Positions 1-9,210 are shown, numbered from the stretch's first letter. The stretch is DNA of 64,000 nt from Jatrophihabitans cynanchi (GCF_027247405.1 NZ_CP097463.1:2232001-2296000), one strand, 5' to 3'. The notes: generated from the letters alone by a model not told the origin. Program-made: numbers and translations.

Positions 1-714
1 GTGATCGTGACAGGCGGCAGCCGCGGTCTCGGCGCCGGCATCGTCGCGTCCTACCTGCGCTCCGGCGACAAGGTTGCCACCTGTGCCCGCGCCGCCACCC
101 AACAGGTCGACTCGTGGATCACCGAAAGCGGCGAACGGTTCCTGTTCCAGCCGGCCGACCTGTCCCGCGCGGACGACGCCAAGGCCTTCGTCGACGCGGT
201 GATCGCCCGATGGGGGCGGGTCGACGTGCTGGTGAACAACGCGGGCGTCGCGCGGGACGGGGTGCTCGGGCTGGCCAGCGACGAGGATATCGACGTGGTC
301 ATCGACCTGAACCTCAAGGGCACGATCTACATGACGCGGTTGGTCAGCAGGCGCATGCTCGCGAACCGCAGCGGCAGCATCGTCAACATCTCCTCGATCG
401 TCGGCCGCTCCGGCTATCGCGGTCTCGCCGTGTACAGCGCCACCAAGGCCGCGCTCGACGGCTTCACCAGGGCGATGGCGCGCGAGCTCGGATCGCGCGG
501 CATCACCGTGAACTCGGTCGCACCCGGCTACCTGCGCACCGAGTTGAGTCACGGGCTGGACGAGCAGCAGTTGGAGCAGATCGTGCGGCGCACCCCGGCC
601 GGACGCCTCGGTGAGCCCGAGGACATCGCGCGCACAGTGCAGTTCCTCACCGACCCGGCGAACAGCTATCTGACCGGCCAGGTTCTGGTCGTCGACGGCG
701 GGCTCACCGGCTGA
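1..714 (+). CDS. SDR-family 3-oxoacyl-ACP reductase-like oxidoreductase (5' partial)
   Basis: This is a Rossmann-fold short-chain dehydrogenase/reductase, 237 residues visible. The TGGSRGLG nucleotide-binding motif lies almost at the first residue, then NNAG near residue 79, and the catalytic Ser / Tyr-x-x-x-Lys set (SS near 131, YSATK near 145). Family members have several residues before the glycine motif, so the real start probably lies upstream of the window. The fold is FabG-like and likely NADP(H)-dependent. Because it precedes glycan genes in the same direction, it may act on a sugar or lipid precursor, but the substrate cannot be read from the sequence. Confidence 0.85.
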   Translation: MIVTGGSRGLGAGIVASYLRSGDKVATCARAATQQVDSWITESGERFLFQPADLSRADDAKAFVDAVIARWGRVDVLVNNAGVARDGVLGLASDEDIDVVIDLNLKGTIYMTRLVSRRMLANRSGSIVNISSIVGRSGYRGLAVYSATKAALDGFTRAMARELGSRGITVNSVAPGYLRTELSHGLDEQQLEQIVRRTPAGRLGEPEDIARTVQFLTDPANSYLTGQVLVVDGGLTG

Positions 715-758
715 GCGTTCGCGTGGCGAGGTCCGCCGGGCTGGGAGAGGATTGCCCG

Positions 759-1865
759 GTGCCGATGACCGTGCTCGTCGAGCCGCACCCCAGTGGGCAC
801 CGCTTCCAGGCGGTCGCCAACGTCGCGCTGCTCGCGGCCCGCACGAGCGACGTGCTGCTGCTGACCTCGGTGGGCGCGACAGCGAGCGAGGAGTTCGCGG
901 CGTACCTCTCCGACGTCCCGATCAAGGTCGAGGAGCGGTTCGCGGCCATCCTGCCGTCGACCCGCGAGCAGGCTCGCGCGATCGCGCAGGCGTGCCGCGC
1001 CGGCGACGTCGCGACCGTGGTGCTGATGGACGCCGACCAGGCGCTCAAGCGGTGGTGGTTCGTCGCCCCACGTGTATTGCGCCGGCTGCCCCGCCGGCCG
1101 CGGGTCGTGTTCATGCTGACCCGCTACCCCGCGCGCCTGTCGCTCACCGACCGCACCGGCTGGAAACTGCGGCTCAGCAAGGCGATCCTCGTGCTCGCCG
1201 CGATGGCGACCGGCAGCCTGCACCGCGTGGCCGGGTTCGCCGGCCGCGACGATCTGACGCGGGGCCGGCTGGTGAAGCGGGCGCGCGATCCCGCCGTCTG
1301 CCTTGCGCACTCGCGCGATCGCGCCCGGCTGCGCGCCGAACTCGGGCTGCCGGGGAACCGAAGCCTGGTCGGCATCTTCGGCGTGCTCACCGACCGCAAG
1401 CACGCACCGCTGGTGCTCGGGGCGATCGGCGCATCCGGTTGCGACGCCGACCTGCTGCTCGCCGGCCGGGTCAAGCCGGACGTTGCGGCGTGGCTGGACG
1501 CGTTGCCGGATGCCTTACGCAGCAGGGTGATCGTGCGCGACGGGTTCCTGGCCAACGCCACACTCGATGCACTGGTCGCATCGGTCGACGTGGTGGCGAT
1601 CGCGATGACCAACAACGGCCCGAGCGGCATCATGGGCAAGGCACTCGCCGCCGGCGTCCCGGTGGTGTCGGCCGGCTCGACGGTGCGCGCCCGGGAACTG
1701 GCGGCAACCGGCAACGGCGAGGCTGCCGAGTTGACCGCCGCCGGCCTGGGCGCGGCACTGGGCCGAATCCTCTGCCGCGGCGGGGCGCCGGTACGTCCGC
1801 CGCGCGTCCCACCGGCGACCGGCGAGAGCTTCGCGGCAACCCTGCTCGGCCTGGACGGATCGTGA
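759..1865 (+). CDS. GT-B glycosyltransferase family protein
   Basis: A 368-residue predicted cytoplasmic glycosyltransferase. The C-terminal half looks like a GT-B nucleotide-sugar domain: a LVGIFGVLTDRKH strand-loop, then a SGIMGKALAAGVPVV segment that resembles the donor-binding region. I chose the GTG at 759 because a GAGAGG Shine-Dalgarno sits 8 bases upstream; an in-frame GTG at 723 lacks one. The end overlaps the flippase start by GTGA, so the two are probably translationally coupled. Sugar donor and acceptor are unknown; the genomic context points to surface polysaccharide. Confidence 0.75.
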   Translation: MPMTVLVEPHPSGHRFQAVANVALLAARTSDVLLLTSVGATASEEFAAYLSDVPIKVEERFAAILPSTREQARAIAQACRAGDVATVVLMDADQALKRWWFVAPRVLRRLPRRPRVVFMLTRYPARLSLTDRTGWKLRLSKAILVLAAMATGSLHRVAGFAGRDDLTRGRLVKRARDPAVCLAHSRDRARLRAELGLPGNRSLVGIFGVLTDRKHAPLVLGAIGASGCDADLLLAGRVKPDVAAWLDALPDALRSRVIVRDGFLANATLDALVASVDVVAIAMTNNGPSGIMGKALAAGVPVVSAGSTVRARELAATGNGEAAELTAAGLGAALGRILCRGGAPVRPPRVPPATGESFAATLLGLDGS

Positions 1866-3226
1866 GCACCGCGGCGGGCAGCGGCGCCGGCGGGCTGAAT
1901 GCGGTGGCCCGCAGCGCGCTCGCGCGGCTCGCCTCGTTCCTGCCGACCGCGGTCGCCACGCTGCTGACCAGCCGGCTGATCATCTCCCGGTTCGGCATCG
2001 ACTCCTTCGACGCCTTCATCCTGATCCTGACCCTGATCAGCCTGGTGCCGTTGAACAATCTCGGGGTGGGCGCCGCGGTGACGTCGGCTTACGCGGCCGA
2101 CGGGCCGGCGTCCGAGCGGTCGCGGCGGGTCACCCTGACCGCGGCGCGGGTGCTCACGCTGTCCACGCTGGGCACCGCCACCGCGGCGCTGCTGCTGAGC
2201 GCTGCCGGCGCCTGGCCGCGGCTGCTGGGCGCGTCGTCCGGACCGAACCTGTACTGCGGCATGGCGATGGCGATCTACGCGGTGAGCTTCCTGCCCGGCC
2301 TCGGCCAGAGCATGCTGCTCGGCGTGCACCGCAACCACGTCACGGTGCTGGTGCAGACCTTCTTCACGCCGACGATCCTGGTCGGCACCGGCGCGATCGT
2401 GCTGCTCGGCGTGGGCGGTGACGCGGCCATGCTCGTGCCACCCGCGGCGCTGGTCGTGAACAACACGGTGACCTTCGTGCTGGCCGCGCGCACGACCGGC
2501 CTGTCGTGGACGTGGCTGCTGCGCTCGCTACCGCTGCGCTCACGCGAGCCGGGAGCCTCGATCAGGGCGATGTCCGGGCCGGTGCTGGTGATCACGCTGG
2601 CCACGCCGATCGCGCTGCAGAGCGACCGGATCGTGCTCAGTCACGTGGCGAGCAAGCAGGCCGTCGCCAACTACTCGGTGCTGTTCCAGATCATCGCGCC
2701 GGCGATCGCGCTGATCGCGGCGTCGGCCCAACCGCTGTGGCCGGTGTTCGCCGAGGCACGGGCACAGGGCCGCGCCGGACCTTCGCTGACGCGGTTGACG
2801 GTGCTGTTCTGCGGCGCCGGCACGCTGCTCGGGGCGGTGCTCGCTGCGATCGCGAACCCGGTAGCCGAACTCATCGGCGGCGACGCGATCTCACTCGGCG
2901 TGCTGCTGCCGGTCAGTGGCGGCCTGGCGATCGTCACCGCCGCCGCGTCGTACCCGGTGGCGATGAGCCTGATGGACCCGGACCGGGTGCGGTTCGGCGC
3001 GTTCCTCACGGTGCTGGCGCTGCCGCTGAACATCGGCCTGTCGATCTGGCTGGCCGGGCTCGTCGGCGCGTCGGGCCCGCTGCTCGCCACGGTGGCGGTC
3101 GGCATCGGGGTGCAGGCCGTGCCGGGCCTGATCTACAGCCACACCTGGCGCGCGCCCGGCCGACACCGTCCGGCCACTGTGCCCGATCCGCAGCTGCTCG
3201 CTTCAGCGCGCGCGGTCAGCTGCTGA
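1862..3226 (+). CDS. Wzx-like polysaccharide flippase (MOP superfamily)
   Basis: A 454-residue, highly hydrophobic protein with about a dozen predicted membrane segments, typical of O-antigen/teichoic-type lipid-linked oligosaccharide flippases. It would translocate undecaprenyl-linked repeat units across the membrane. It starts with GTG overlapping the preceding stop codon by four bases. Between a glycosyltransferase and a methyltransferase, it fits the export step of a Wzx/Wzy-type pathway, although no obvious polymerase is seen in the window. Assignment rests on topology and context rather than a specific motif. Confidence 0.75.
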   Translation: MSTAAGSGAGGLNAVARSALARLASFLPTAVATLLTSRLIISRFGIDSFDAFILILTLISLVPLNNLGVGAAVTSAYAADGPASERSRRVTLTAARVLTLSTLGTATAALLLSAAGAWPRLLGASSGPNLYCGMAMAIYAVSFLPGLGQSMLLGVHRNHVTVLVQTFFTPTILVGTGAIVLLGVGGDAAMLVPPAALVVNNTVTFVLAARTTGLSWTWLLRSLPLRSREPGASIRAMSGPVLVITLATPIALQSDRIVLSHVASKQAVANYSVLFQIIAPAIALIAASAQPLWPVFAEARAQGRAGPSLTRLTVLFCGAGTLLGAVLAAIANPVAELIGGDAISLGVLLPVSGGLAIVTAAASYPVAMSLMDPDRVRFGAFLTVLALPLNIGLSIWLAGLVGASGPLLATVAVGIGVQAVPGLIYSHTWRAPGRHRPATVPDPQLLASARAVSC

Positions 3227-3234
3227 CAGGTAGC

Positions 3235-3897
3235 GTGCACGGGGTGAATCCTGCCGTTCGCGCCGTGGCACGCGGCGCGGTGCGCACCGCCAACACCCCG
3301 ATCGCGAAAGCCCGAACGGCCCGCGCGCTGGCCGCCGCACCGCGGCCGCTGAAGCTGGAGATCGGCGGACTGACACCCCGCCCCGGCTGGTTCGTGACCA
3401 ACGTCAGCGCTCTGGCGCGCAACTACCTGGACGCGACCAGGCGCTGGCCGCTCGAGGACGGCTCACTCGAGTTCGTGTACGCCGACAACGTGATCGAGCA
3501 CATCACGCTGCCCGCCGCGCGCGTGATGCTCGCCGAGGCGTACCGGTGTCTCGAACCGGGCGGCGTCATCCGTCTGGTCACGCCGGACATCCGCGCCCAC
3601 GTCGAGCTGTACCTGGCCGGCGCCGGCTCGTTGGACACGCCGGCCGCCGCGCACTATCGCGACATGGGGCTGACCGTCGAGCACCCGATCGACCTGGTGC
3701 GCATCCCGATCGGCTCGTTCGGCCACCACGCCGGCTACGTCTACGACCTGGACACGCTGGACCAGGAGTTCAAGCGGGCCGGCTTCCACTCGACGCTCCG
3801 CTGCCGGCCGGGTGCGAGCGAGCACCCGGCGCTCATCGGCCTGGACCAGCGCGGCCACGAGGGCGGCGCCCAACTCGCGGTGGAAGCAACCCGCTGA
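3235..3897 (+). CDS. Class I SAM-dependent methyltransferase
   Basis: A 220-residue protein of the Methyltransf_11-like type. Residues around YADNVIEHI (post-motif I acidic loop) and YRCLEPGGVIRLVTPD (motif near strand 5) are characteristic of proteins annotated as SAM methyltransferases in glycan clusters. The canonical glycine-rich motif I is replaced by KLEIGGLTP, as in many predicted-SAM proteins of this subfamily. GTG 3235 has an ACAGG four bases upstream; GTG 3244 is an alternative start. It probably modifies a sugar or lipid intermediate; substrate unknown. Confidence 0.7.
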   Translation: MHGVNPAVRAVARGAVRTANTPIAKARTARALAAAPRPLKLEIGGLTPRPGWFVTNVSALARNYLDATRRWPLEDGSLEFVYADNVIEHITLPAARVMLAEAYRCLEPGGVIRLVTPDIRAHVELYLAGAGSLDTPAAAHYRDMGLTVEHPIDLVRIPIGSFGHHAGYVYDLDTLDQEFKRAGFHSTLRCRPGASEHPALIGLDQRGHEGGAQLAVEATR

Positions 3898-4028
3898 CGG
3901 GACCGCAGGAACAGCCGCACGGTGTGGTGCAAACCGGGATTCACGCGAGCCGGCACCGAGGCCCGTGCCGCCAGCTGTGAGCGCCGTGCATCCGATCATT
4001 CGTCCCGGTGTCGCCGTGGCTCCAGCGG

Positions 4029-4200
4029 CGCGCGTCCCCCACCGGCCGACGCCGTCTCGCGCTTCCCCCGGCCGACGCCGTCACACGCGCTTCCCCCACC
4101 GGCCGACGCCGTCTCGCGCGCTTCCCCCAGCCTCCGCCGGCGGCGCGCTTCCCCCACCGGCTGACGAAGTCGCGCGCGCTTCCCCCATCCAGCGGCGAGA
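4029..4200. repeat. Imperfect tandem repeat array 1 (CTTCCCCCACCGGC units)
   Basis: About six imperfect units of 26-32 bases share the core GCGCTTCCCCCACCGGC followed by variants of CGACGCCGTCTC. No credible gene covers the interval: open frames there are low-complexity Arg/Pro/Ser. The core is the reverse complement of the GGTGGGGGAAGCG core in the array downstream, so the two arrays face one another. Function unknown. Confidence 0.85.
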
Positions 4201-4237
4201 TTTCGGCTCGCGATCTCGTCGCTGGGTGGGGGAAGCG
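4177..4237. terminator. 25-bp hairpin at the centre of the two repeat arrays
   Basis: The left arm 4177-4201 and right arm 4213-4237 are complementary over 25 positions with two mismatches (G-T type), separated by an 11-base loop TTCGGCTCGCG. It lies between convergent genes (methyltransferase ending 3897 on plus, methyltransferase ending 4398 on minus), so a bidirectional terminator is a reasonable guess, but there is no T tract and it is embedded in repeats. Confidence 0.6.
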
Positions 4238-4374
4238 GATCAGAGTTCGTCGCTGGGTGGGGGGAAGCGGATCAGAGTTCGTCGCTGGGTGGGGGAAGCG
4301 GATCAGAGTTCGTAACTGGGTGGGGGGAGCGACACGGATCAGAGTTCGTCGCTGGGTGGGGGGAGCGGATCAGA
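4218..4374. repeat. Tandem repeat array 2 (GTCGCTGGGTGGGGGAAGCG units)
   Basis: Five units begin at about 4218, 4249, 4281, 4312 and 4348, with spacings of 31, 32, 31 and 36 bases. Each unit reads GTCGCTGGGTGGGGGAAGCG followed by GATCAGAGTTC. Units 1-3 are nearly identical, unit 4 has GTAACTGGG and a short insertion, and unit 5 is cut at the end. The near-identity suggests recent amplification. The remaining bases between 3898 and 4397 hold no gene I can support. Confidence 0.9.
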
Positions 4375-4397
4375 CCCGGCCAGGTCGGCTGCGGGCG

Positions 4398-5411
4398 CTA
4401 GGTGTGATCACCAGGGTCGACGCGGCGCAGCCAGAGCGAGGACGCCGGGTTCTTCTCCCGAGGCAGCGGCAGGTAGTCGTCGAACCGCTCGATCAGGAAC
4501 CGCTCGTCGCCGTGGCGGATCAGCGGGGTGGACAGCATGATCTCGAACGCGGGATTGAACGCGAGGAACGCCTGCACCAGCATCGCCTCGTTCCAGTACA
4601 CCGGCCAGCGCTCGCCGAAGAGCCAGGTGTCCGCCGGGTACGGGGTGTTGTACGGGAACGGAACGTCGTGGATGTGCACGAGCACACCGGGCGCGAGCCG
4701 GGGCAGTACCTCCAGGAACAGGTACGCCACGTCGCTGTCGATCTTCAGCGCGTGCGACGAGTCGATGAACAGCACGTCGCCGTCCTGCAGCCGTTCGAAC
4801 CGTGCCAGCGGCACGTCCTGCACGAAGGCCTGCACCAGCTCGACGTCCGGCAAGGTGCGCAGCGCGGGGAACGGGTATGGCTCGATGCAGGTGATCTGCA
4901 GCGGCGCACCGTCGGCGACGTTGCGCGCGCCCGCGAGAGTCGCGTAGTACGTCGACAGCCCGGACCCGACCTCCAGGTAGCGGGCCGGCCGATGCTCGCG
5001 CAGCAGGTAGTACAGCGTTCGCGCGTCGCCCTTCGGGTAGCCGGGCCCGAAACCTGCACGCTGGTTGGCCGCGTAGTCGCCGGTCGCGGCCCGGAACTCC
5101 TCCTCCCAACGGTCGGCGAGTTCGCCCAGCAGCTTGGTCATGCCCGGCACGTCGACGTCCAGCCCGGCGAGCGGGCTGGGCCGGTCCCAGCGTGACCGGG
5201 TCGCCTCGATCTCGCGCAGCACCGGCAGCGTCGAGTAGTAGTCGGCCTTCTTGACGACGTTGAGGCCGAACAGCGCGAAGAACCCTTGCACAGCGCGGAT
5301 CCCGCGCCGCCGCAGCCCGAACGCCATATGGTCCAGGAGCTGCACCATCGGAGCGGGAAGCACGCGCCGCAACCGCTGCTTGAAGCCCACTGCGGCGTGT
5401 TCACCGGACAC
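4398..5411 (-). CDS. Class I SAM-dependent methyltransferase (Methyltransf_24-like)
   Basis: A 337-residue protein with an N-terminal extension, then motif I ARYLEVGSGLST (about residue 140), an acidic ITCIEPYPFP motif II region, and DVLFIDSSHALKIDSDV, a hallmark of the Methyltransf_24/cephalosporin-hydroxylase-like fold. GTG 5411 has a GGAG six bases upstream and overlaps the preceding methyltransferase by 11 bases. With the two following genes it forms a co-directional methyltransferase set (4398-7070) that likely decorates the glycan or its lipid carrier. Acceptor unknown. Confidence 0.8.
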   Translation of the reverse strand: MSGEHAAVGFKQRLRRVLPAPMVQLLDHMAFGLRRRGIRAVQGFFALFGLNVVKKADYYSTLPVLREIEATRSRWDRPSPLAGLDVDVPGMTKLLGELADRWEEEFRAATGDYAANQRAGFGPGYPKGDARTLYYLLREHRPARYLEVGSGLSTYYATLAGARNVADGAPLQITCIEPYPFPALRTLPDVELVQAFVQDVPLARFERLQDGDVLFIDSSHALKIDSDVAYLFLEVLPRLAPGVLVHIHDVPFPYNTPYPADTWLFGERWPVYWNEAMLVQAFLAFNPAFEIMLSTPLIRHGDERFLIERFDDYLPLPREKNPASSLWLRRVDPGDHT

Positions 5412-6333
5412 GGTCGGCTCCTTCGCTGCGGACGGGAGTCAGCGCGAACACGCTCGAGTGCGCCGAGCTGCCCGCCGAACGGCGCAGCATCAGCGCACGG
5501 AAGGCCGCGAACGCGCCGGGAATGTGCAGGATCGCCGCCTTCACCGCGTCGCGCAGCCCGGACCGGCCCTTGGAACGCAGCGACTCGCGGCTGTACAGCA
5601 GGTCCGGGAACCAGGCGCGCTCGTGGTGGGCGACCGTGAAGCCGAGCCGCTCGGCGTAGCACGTGATGGTGCGATCACCCAGGAAATGCAGGTGATCGCC
5701 AAGGTTCCAGTTCGGCATGTCCGCCTTGTCGACGGTGCCGCTCAGCTCGCCGGTGGCCATGATCAGCACACCGTCCGGCTTGAGGATGCGGCGCAGCTCG
5801 CGCAGCGTGGCGGCCGGGCTGACCAGGTGCGAGAACACGTTGATCAGGCTGATCACGTCGAACGTCCGGTCCGGGTAGCCGAGCTCCTCGACCGGCCGGC
5901 CGTGGATGTCCAGCCCGGTGACCTGCGCGGCCGCGGCGCGCCGGTCGGCGTTCAGCTCGATGCCCGCGCCGGTGTAGCCCGCCTCCTGCGCGAGGGTCAG
6001 CAGTAGCCCGGCACCGCAGCCGATGTCCAGCCAGGTGCCGCTGCGCACGAACGCGCCGGCCAGCTCGACGTACCCACGGAACCGGTCGGCGAGCACCTGC
6101 TCGGCGGCCAACTGCTTGCCCGCGTCGAGCACCTTGTGCGTTCCTGCGTAGTGGCCGGCCTCCAGTTCGGTCATCCGCCCGGCCGGGACGTCCGCGATCG
6201 AGAGCAGGTCGCACACCGCGCACTGGCCCAGCGCGATGCCGTTCTCGCGGAACAGTTCGGTGCGCTCGGTCGATCCGCAGCAGTCGCACGGCACCGCGGT
6301 GTGCGTGCCGAGCCGGGTACGCGACGCGCTCAT
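5401..6333 (-). CDS. Class I SAM methyltransferase with N-terminal zinc ribbon
   Basis: A 310-residue protein. The N-terminus carries two CxxC-type knuckles (PCDCCG at 16-19 and CAVC at 38-41), a zinc-binding element seen in sugar C-methyltransferases and related enzymes. Motif I WLDIGCGAGLLL follows, then ELNADRRAAA and the ILKPDGVLIMATGE strand. ATG 6333 overlaps the FkbM stop by ATGA; the longer open frame upstream lacks support. The zinc ribbon hints at an NDP-sugar or glycan substrate, but that is inference from family resemblance. Confidence 0.8.
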   Translation of the reverse strand: MSASRTRLGTHTAVPCDCCGSTERTELFRENGIALGQCAVCDLLSIADVPAGRMTELEAGHYAGTHKVLDAGKQLAAEQVLADRFRGYVELAGAFVRSGTWLDIGCGAGLLLTLAQEAGYTGAGIELNADRRAAAAQVTGLDIHGRPVEELGYPDRTFDVISLINVFSHLVSPAATLRELRRILKPDGVLIMATGELSGTVDKADMPNWNLGDHLHFLGDRTITCYAERLGFTVAHHERAWFPDLLYSRESLRSKGRSGLRDAVKAAILHIPGAFAAFRALMLRRSAGSSAHSSVFALTPVRSEGADRVR

Positions 6334-7070
6334 GCCGGTTCGCGGCGCAGGAACACGCCGTCCAGTTGCAGCAGCCGACGGGTGCCCGGCTCGGTGAACC
6401 CCGGTTCGAGGAACCACAGCTCGAACCCCCGCCCGGTGAGTGCCTCGAGGAGTTCCGGCATCAGCACCTGCCCCTCGTACAGCGCCACCAGTGACATCTC
6501 GGTGCGGATCGCGGCGAACCGATCCAGCGTCTTGGCCGCGCCGGCGAAGACCGCCTGCTCGTAACCCTGGACGTCGACCTTCAGCAGCGTGCGGTCCGGA
6601 TCCAGCCGCTGCGCAACGACCAGGTCGTCGACCGTCGTGGCCGTGACGTGCTCCGTCGCGATGTAGCGGGTCTGCGGCGCGGCGGCCACGCTGCGCTCGA
6701 GGATCGGCAACGCCGACGAGGACACCGAGTTCTGCGAGACGTTCATCGTCAGCGTCCCGGGCGCGTCCGAGACCGCGGCGCGCTCAACCGTCCACCGCCG
6801 GTCGCGGCCGGCCGTGCGCTGCAGCCCGGCGAACGCCGACGCCAGCGGCTCGACCGAGTGGATCCGGTCGCGGTACCCGGCCCGGCGCAGCTGCCTGCCG
6901 AACTGACCGGTGTTGGCGCCGATGTCGAGCACGGTGTCGACGCCGCGGCCGGAAAGCGCGTGCAGGAAGCGGTACCTGAAGCGCTCGCGGGTGACGTCGA
7001 CCCCGAACCGGTTCGCCAGTAGCACGGCCTGCTCCACGGCGCGCCCGGCAAGGCCGCGACTGTTCGCCAT
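6330..7070 (-). CDS. FkbM-family methyltransferase
   Basis: A 246-residue SAM methyltransferase. VLDIGANTGQFG is motif I, HSVEPLASAF carries the acidic ribose-binding residue, and LLKVDVQGYEQAVFAGA is the typical FkbM K-x-D-x-(Q/E)-G-x-E signature. FkbM proteins O-methylate sugars or polyketides. ATG 7070 overlaps the stop of the upstream secreted-protein gene (ATGA), and the stop overlaps the next methyltransferase, so the group is translationally coupled. Confidence 0.88.
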   Translation of the reverse strand: MANSRGLAGRAVEQAVLLANRFGVDVTRERFRYRFLHALSGRGVDTVLDIGANTGQFGRQLRRAGYRDRIHSVEPLASAFAGLQRTAGRDRRWTVERAAVSDAPGTLTMNVSQNSVSSSALPILERSVAAAPQTRYIATEHVTATTVDDLVVAQRLDPDRTLLKVDVQGYEQAVFAGAAKTLDRFAAIRTEMSLVALYEGQVLMPELLEALTGRGFELWFLEPGFTEPGTRRLLQLDGVFLRREPA

Positions 7071-7639
7071 CAGCCGACACACACCTGGCGGCCGTACGCG
7101 CCGCTCGTGCTCTTGCGGCTGAGCACCTTTCCGTCGAGCGTGATGCTGCAGGTGATCGGCGTCCCGTCGGCGCCGGCCTGGACGAACACGAGCGCGTAGT
7201 AGGGGCTGCCGGTCACGGTGGTGTGCACGGCCCACTGCCGGCCCACGTGCTTGACGTCGCCGGACGGGTGGTCCGGGCTGGTCGGTGCGAGATAGCCGAC
7301 CCGTCCGATCGCGTGCCTCGACGACGCGGCGAGCACGATCCGGTGCTCGGCGGGCGTGGCGAAGGCGAACCCGGGCGCTGCGGGAGGTGTGATCGTGTAC
7401 GGCGGCAGGCTGAGAGCGTTCGGGTCGAAGGCGTTGGCCCGTGCCGCGCCGGCAGCCGCGGACGGCGACGGCGACGGCGACGGGGTGGCCGGCGCGGCGC
7501 TGCCGGTGGGACCGGCAGCCTCGTCATGCGACGGCCCGGCCTGCTGGTAGGCGCGCACGAACAGCCCGACACAGGTGAGCACTGCGAGCACGGCCGCCAC
7601 CGCGCTCACGCGCTTGACGTTCCGTCGCGGCCTGCCCAT
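7070..7639 (-). CDS. Membrane-anchored extracytoplasmic protein with Ser/Pro-rich linker
   Basis: A 189-residue protein of unknown function. Basic residues precede one hydrophobic helix at about 11-28 (signal anchor), then a low-complexity A/P/S/T linker at about 40-62, then a globular domain. The C-terminus ITCSITLDGKVLSRKSTSG...QVCVG recalls the small beta domain of MmpS-like proteins, with two cysteines that could pair outside the cell. It heads the coupled methyltransferase run, so it may be expressed with the polysaccharide genes. The MmpS resemblance is weak. Confidence 0.65.
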   Translation of the reverse strand: MGRPRRNVKRVSAVAAVLAVLTCVGLFVRAYQQAGPSHDEAAGPTGSAAPATPSPSPSPSAAAGAARANAFDPNALSLPPYTITPPAAPGFAFATPAEHRIVLAASSRHAIGRVGYLAPTSPDHPSGDVKHVGRQWAVHTTVTGSPYYALVFVQAGADGTPITCSITLDGKVLSRKSTSGAYGRQVCVG

Positions 7640-7692
7640 ACCGGATCAACGAGCCGGGCAGCGCGGCGTAACGCCGCCACCGCCTGCCGCGG

Positions 7693-9210
7693 TCAGTACG
7701 CGCCGCGCGAGCGGATGACCGCCCAGACGGTCCGCGCGATGATCGCCAGGTCGAGGGTGAGCGACCAGTTCTCGACGTAGTACAGGTCCAGCCGCACCGT
7801 CTCGTCCCAGGACAGGTCGCTGCGCCCGCTCACCTGCCACAGCCCGGTCATGCCCGGCTTGACGAGCAGCCTGCGGTGCACGTGCGGGTTGTACCGCTCG
7901 ACCTCGTCCGGCAGCGGCGGGCGCGGCCCGACCAGCGACATAGAGCCGCCGAGCACGTTGCCCAGCTGCGGCAGTTCGTCCAGCGAGAACTTGCGGATCA
8001 ACCGGCCGACGGGCGTCACTCGCGGATCGCGGCGCAGCTTGAACAGCATGCCGCCGTCGGCCTCGTTGTAGGCGAGCAGGTCGGCGCGGCGGGCGTCGGC
8101 GTCGGCGTCGGCGTACATGGAGCGGAACTTGTAGACCTTGATCGGCCACCCGTCCTGCCCGGTGCGGGTGGCGACGTACAGCGCCGGGCCACGGCTGGTC
8201 AGCCGGACGGCGAGTGCGATGAGCAGCAGGACCGGCGCGGCCAACGCCAGCAGGACGGCGGCACCGACCACGTCGACGGCACGCTTGACGACGCGGCGTA
8301 GCCCGGTGAACTGCGGCTGGTCCACCCACATCAGCGGCAGCCCCTCGACCGGGCTGACGTGCACGCGAGGGCCGGCGACCTCGGTCAGCCCCGGCGCCAT
8401 CACCATCGCGCAACCGGTGCCCTCGAGCGCCCAACCCAGCTCGCGGATCCGCCGCGGCCCGAGTCCGGCGCCGGCCACCGCGACCACGTCGACGCCGAGG
8501 CGCGCCGCGGCAGCCGCGGCCTGGCCGACGTCACCGACCACCGGCACGCCCGGCGCGAGTTCCTCGCCCACCGCGAGATCCTCCACGCACGCACCGACGA
8601 CGACCAGGCCCGCGGCCGGGTTGCGGCCGGTCACCTGCGCCAGGTGCCGCACCGACTCGCTGGTGCCGACCGCGAGGATCGAACTGGTCCACTCGCCACG
8701 AATCCGCAGCCGGTAGACGAACTTCCGGCCGGCGTACCGCGCCAACACCATGAGCAGCGCACCGGTCGGGATGACGACGGCGAGAAAGGTCCGCGCGATC
8801 CCGATCCCGGTCAGGTACCCGCCGATCGCCACGCCACCGGCCATGTTCATCCCGGCCCACAGGACCCGCTGGTACTCGCGGGCGCCGGTGCTGAGCCGGC
8901 GCACCTCGTACCCGTCCACGGCCTGGACGCACACCAGCCAGCCCAGCGTGAGCACGCCGCTCCAGAGCAGGTAGTCCAGCACCGCCGAGCGCTCGATGCG
9001 CAGCCCGCCGGCCAGCACGATCCAGCCGATCGCGATGGCCACGCTCATGCACAGCGCGTCGGAGAGCACCAGCCGTGCGGCGAACCGCCGCGACCATCGG
9101 GCGACGGGCGTGCGCGGTGCGACGCGGGTCTGCGGGCGCGCGACCGCGAGCGCGGGCGCGAGCACAGGCGCGAGCGTCGCCTCGCCGGGCCGCTCGACCG
9201 CGCGGGTCAC
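7693..9210 (-). CDS. Polyprenyl-phosphate sugar-1-phosphate transferase (initiating glycosyltransferase)
   Basis: A 505-residue WbaP/CpsE-type protein. Several N-terminal membrane helices and a CoA-binding-like middle domain precede the catalytic bacterial sugar transferase domain, seen as RTGQDGWPIKVYKFRSM, KFSLDELPQLGNVL, SLVGPRPPLPDEVERY and KPGMTGLWQVSGRS. It transfers a sugar-1-phosphate from a UDP-sugar to undecaprenyl phosphate, the first committed step of exopolysaccharide synthesis. The GTG at 9210 overlaps the upstream glycosyltransferase stop; an 80-residue Arg-rich extension in the longer frame is not credible. Confidence 0.9.
   Translation of the reverse strand: MTRAVERPGEATLAPVLAPALAVARPQTRVAPRTPVARWSRRFAARLVLSDALCMSVAIAIGWIVLAGGLRIERSAVLDYLLWSGVLTLGWLVCVQAVDGYEVRRLSTGAREYQRVLWAGMNMAGGVAIGGYLTGIGIARTFLAVVIPTGALLMVLARYAGRKFVYRLRIRGEWTSSILAVGTSESVRHLAQVTGRNPAAGLVVVGACVEDLAVGEELAPGVPVVGDVGQAAAAAARLGVDVVAVAGAGLGPRRIRELGWALEGTGCAMVMAPGLTEVAGPRVHVSPVEGLPLMWVDQPQFTGLRRVVKRAVDVVGAAVLLALAAPVLLLIALAVRLTSRGPALYVATRTGQDGWPIKVYKFRSMYADADADARRADLLAYNEADGGMLFKLRRDPRVTPVGRLIRKFSLDELPQLGNVLGGSMSLVGPRPPLPDEVERYNPHVHRRLLVKPGMTGLWQVSGRSDLSWDETVRLDLYYVENWSLTLDLAIIARTVWAVIRSRGAY

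Noticed and set aside
4029-4374. Possible CRISPR array
   Set aside because: The units are contiguous tandem copies with no unique spacers of constant length, the two halves are in opposite orientation, and no cas genes lie nearby.
4008-5195. 395-aa plus-strand open frame opposite the methyltransferase
   Set aside because: It is low-complexity Arg/Pro/His over the repeats and antisense to a well-supported gene; it has no domain signature.
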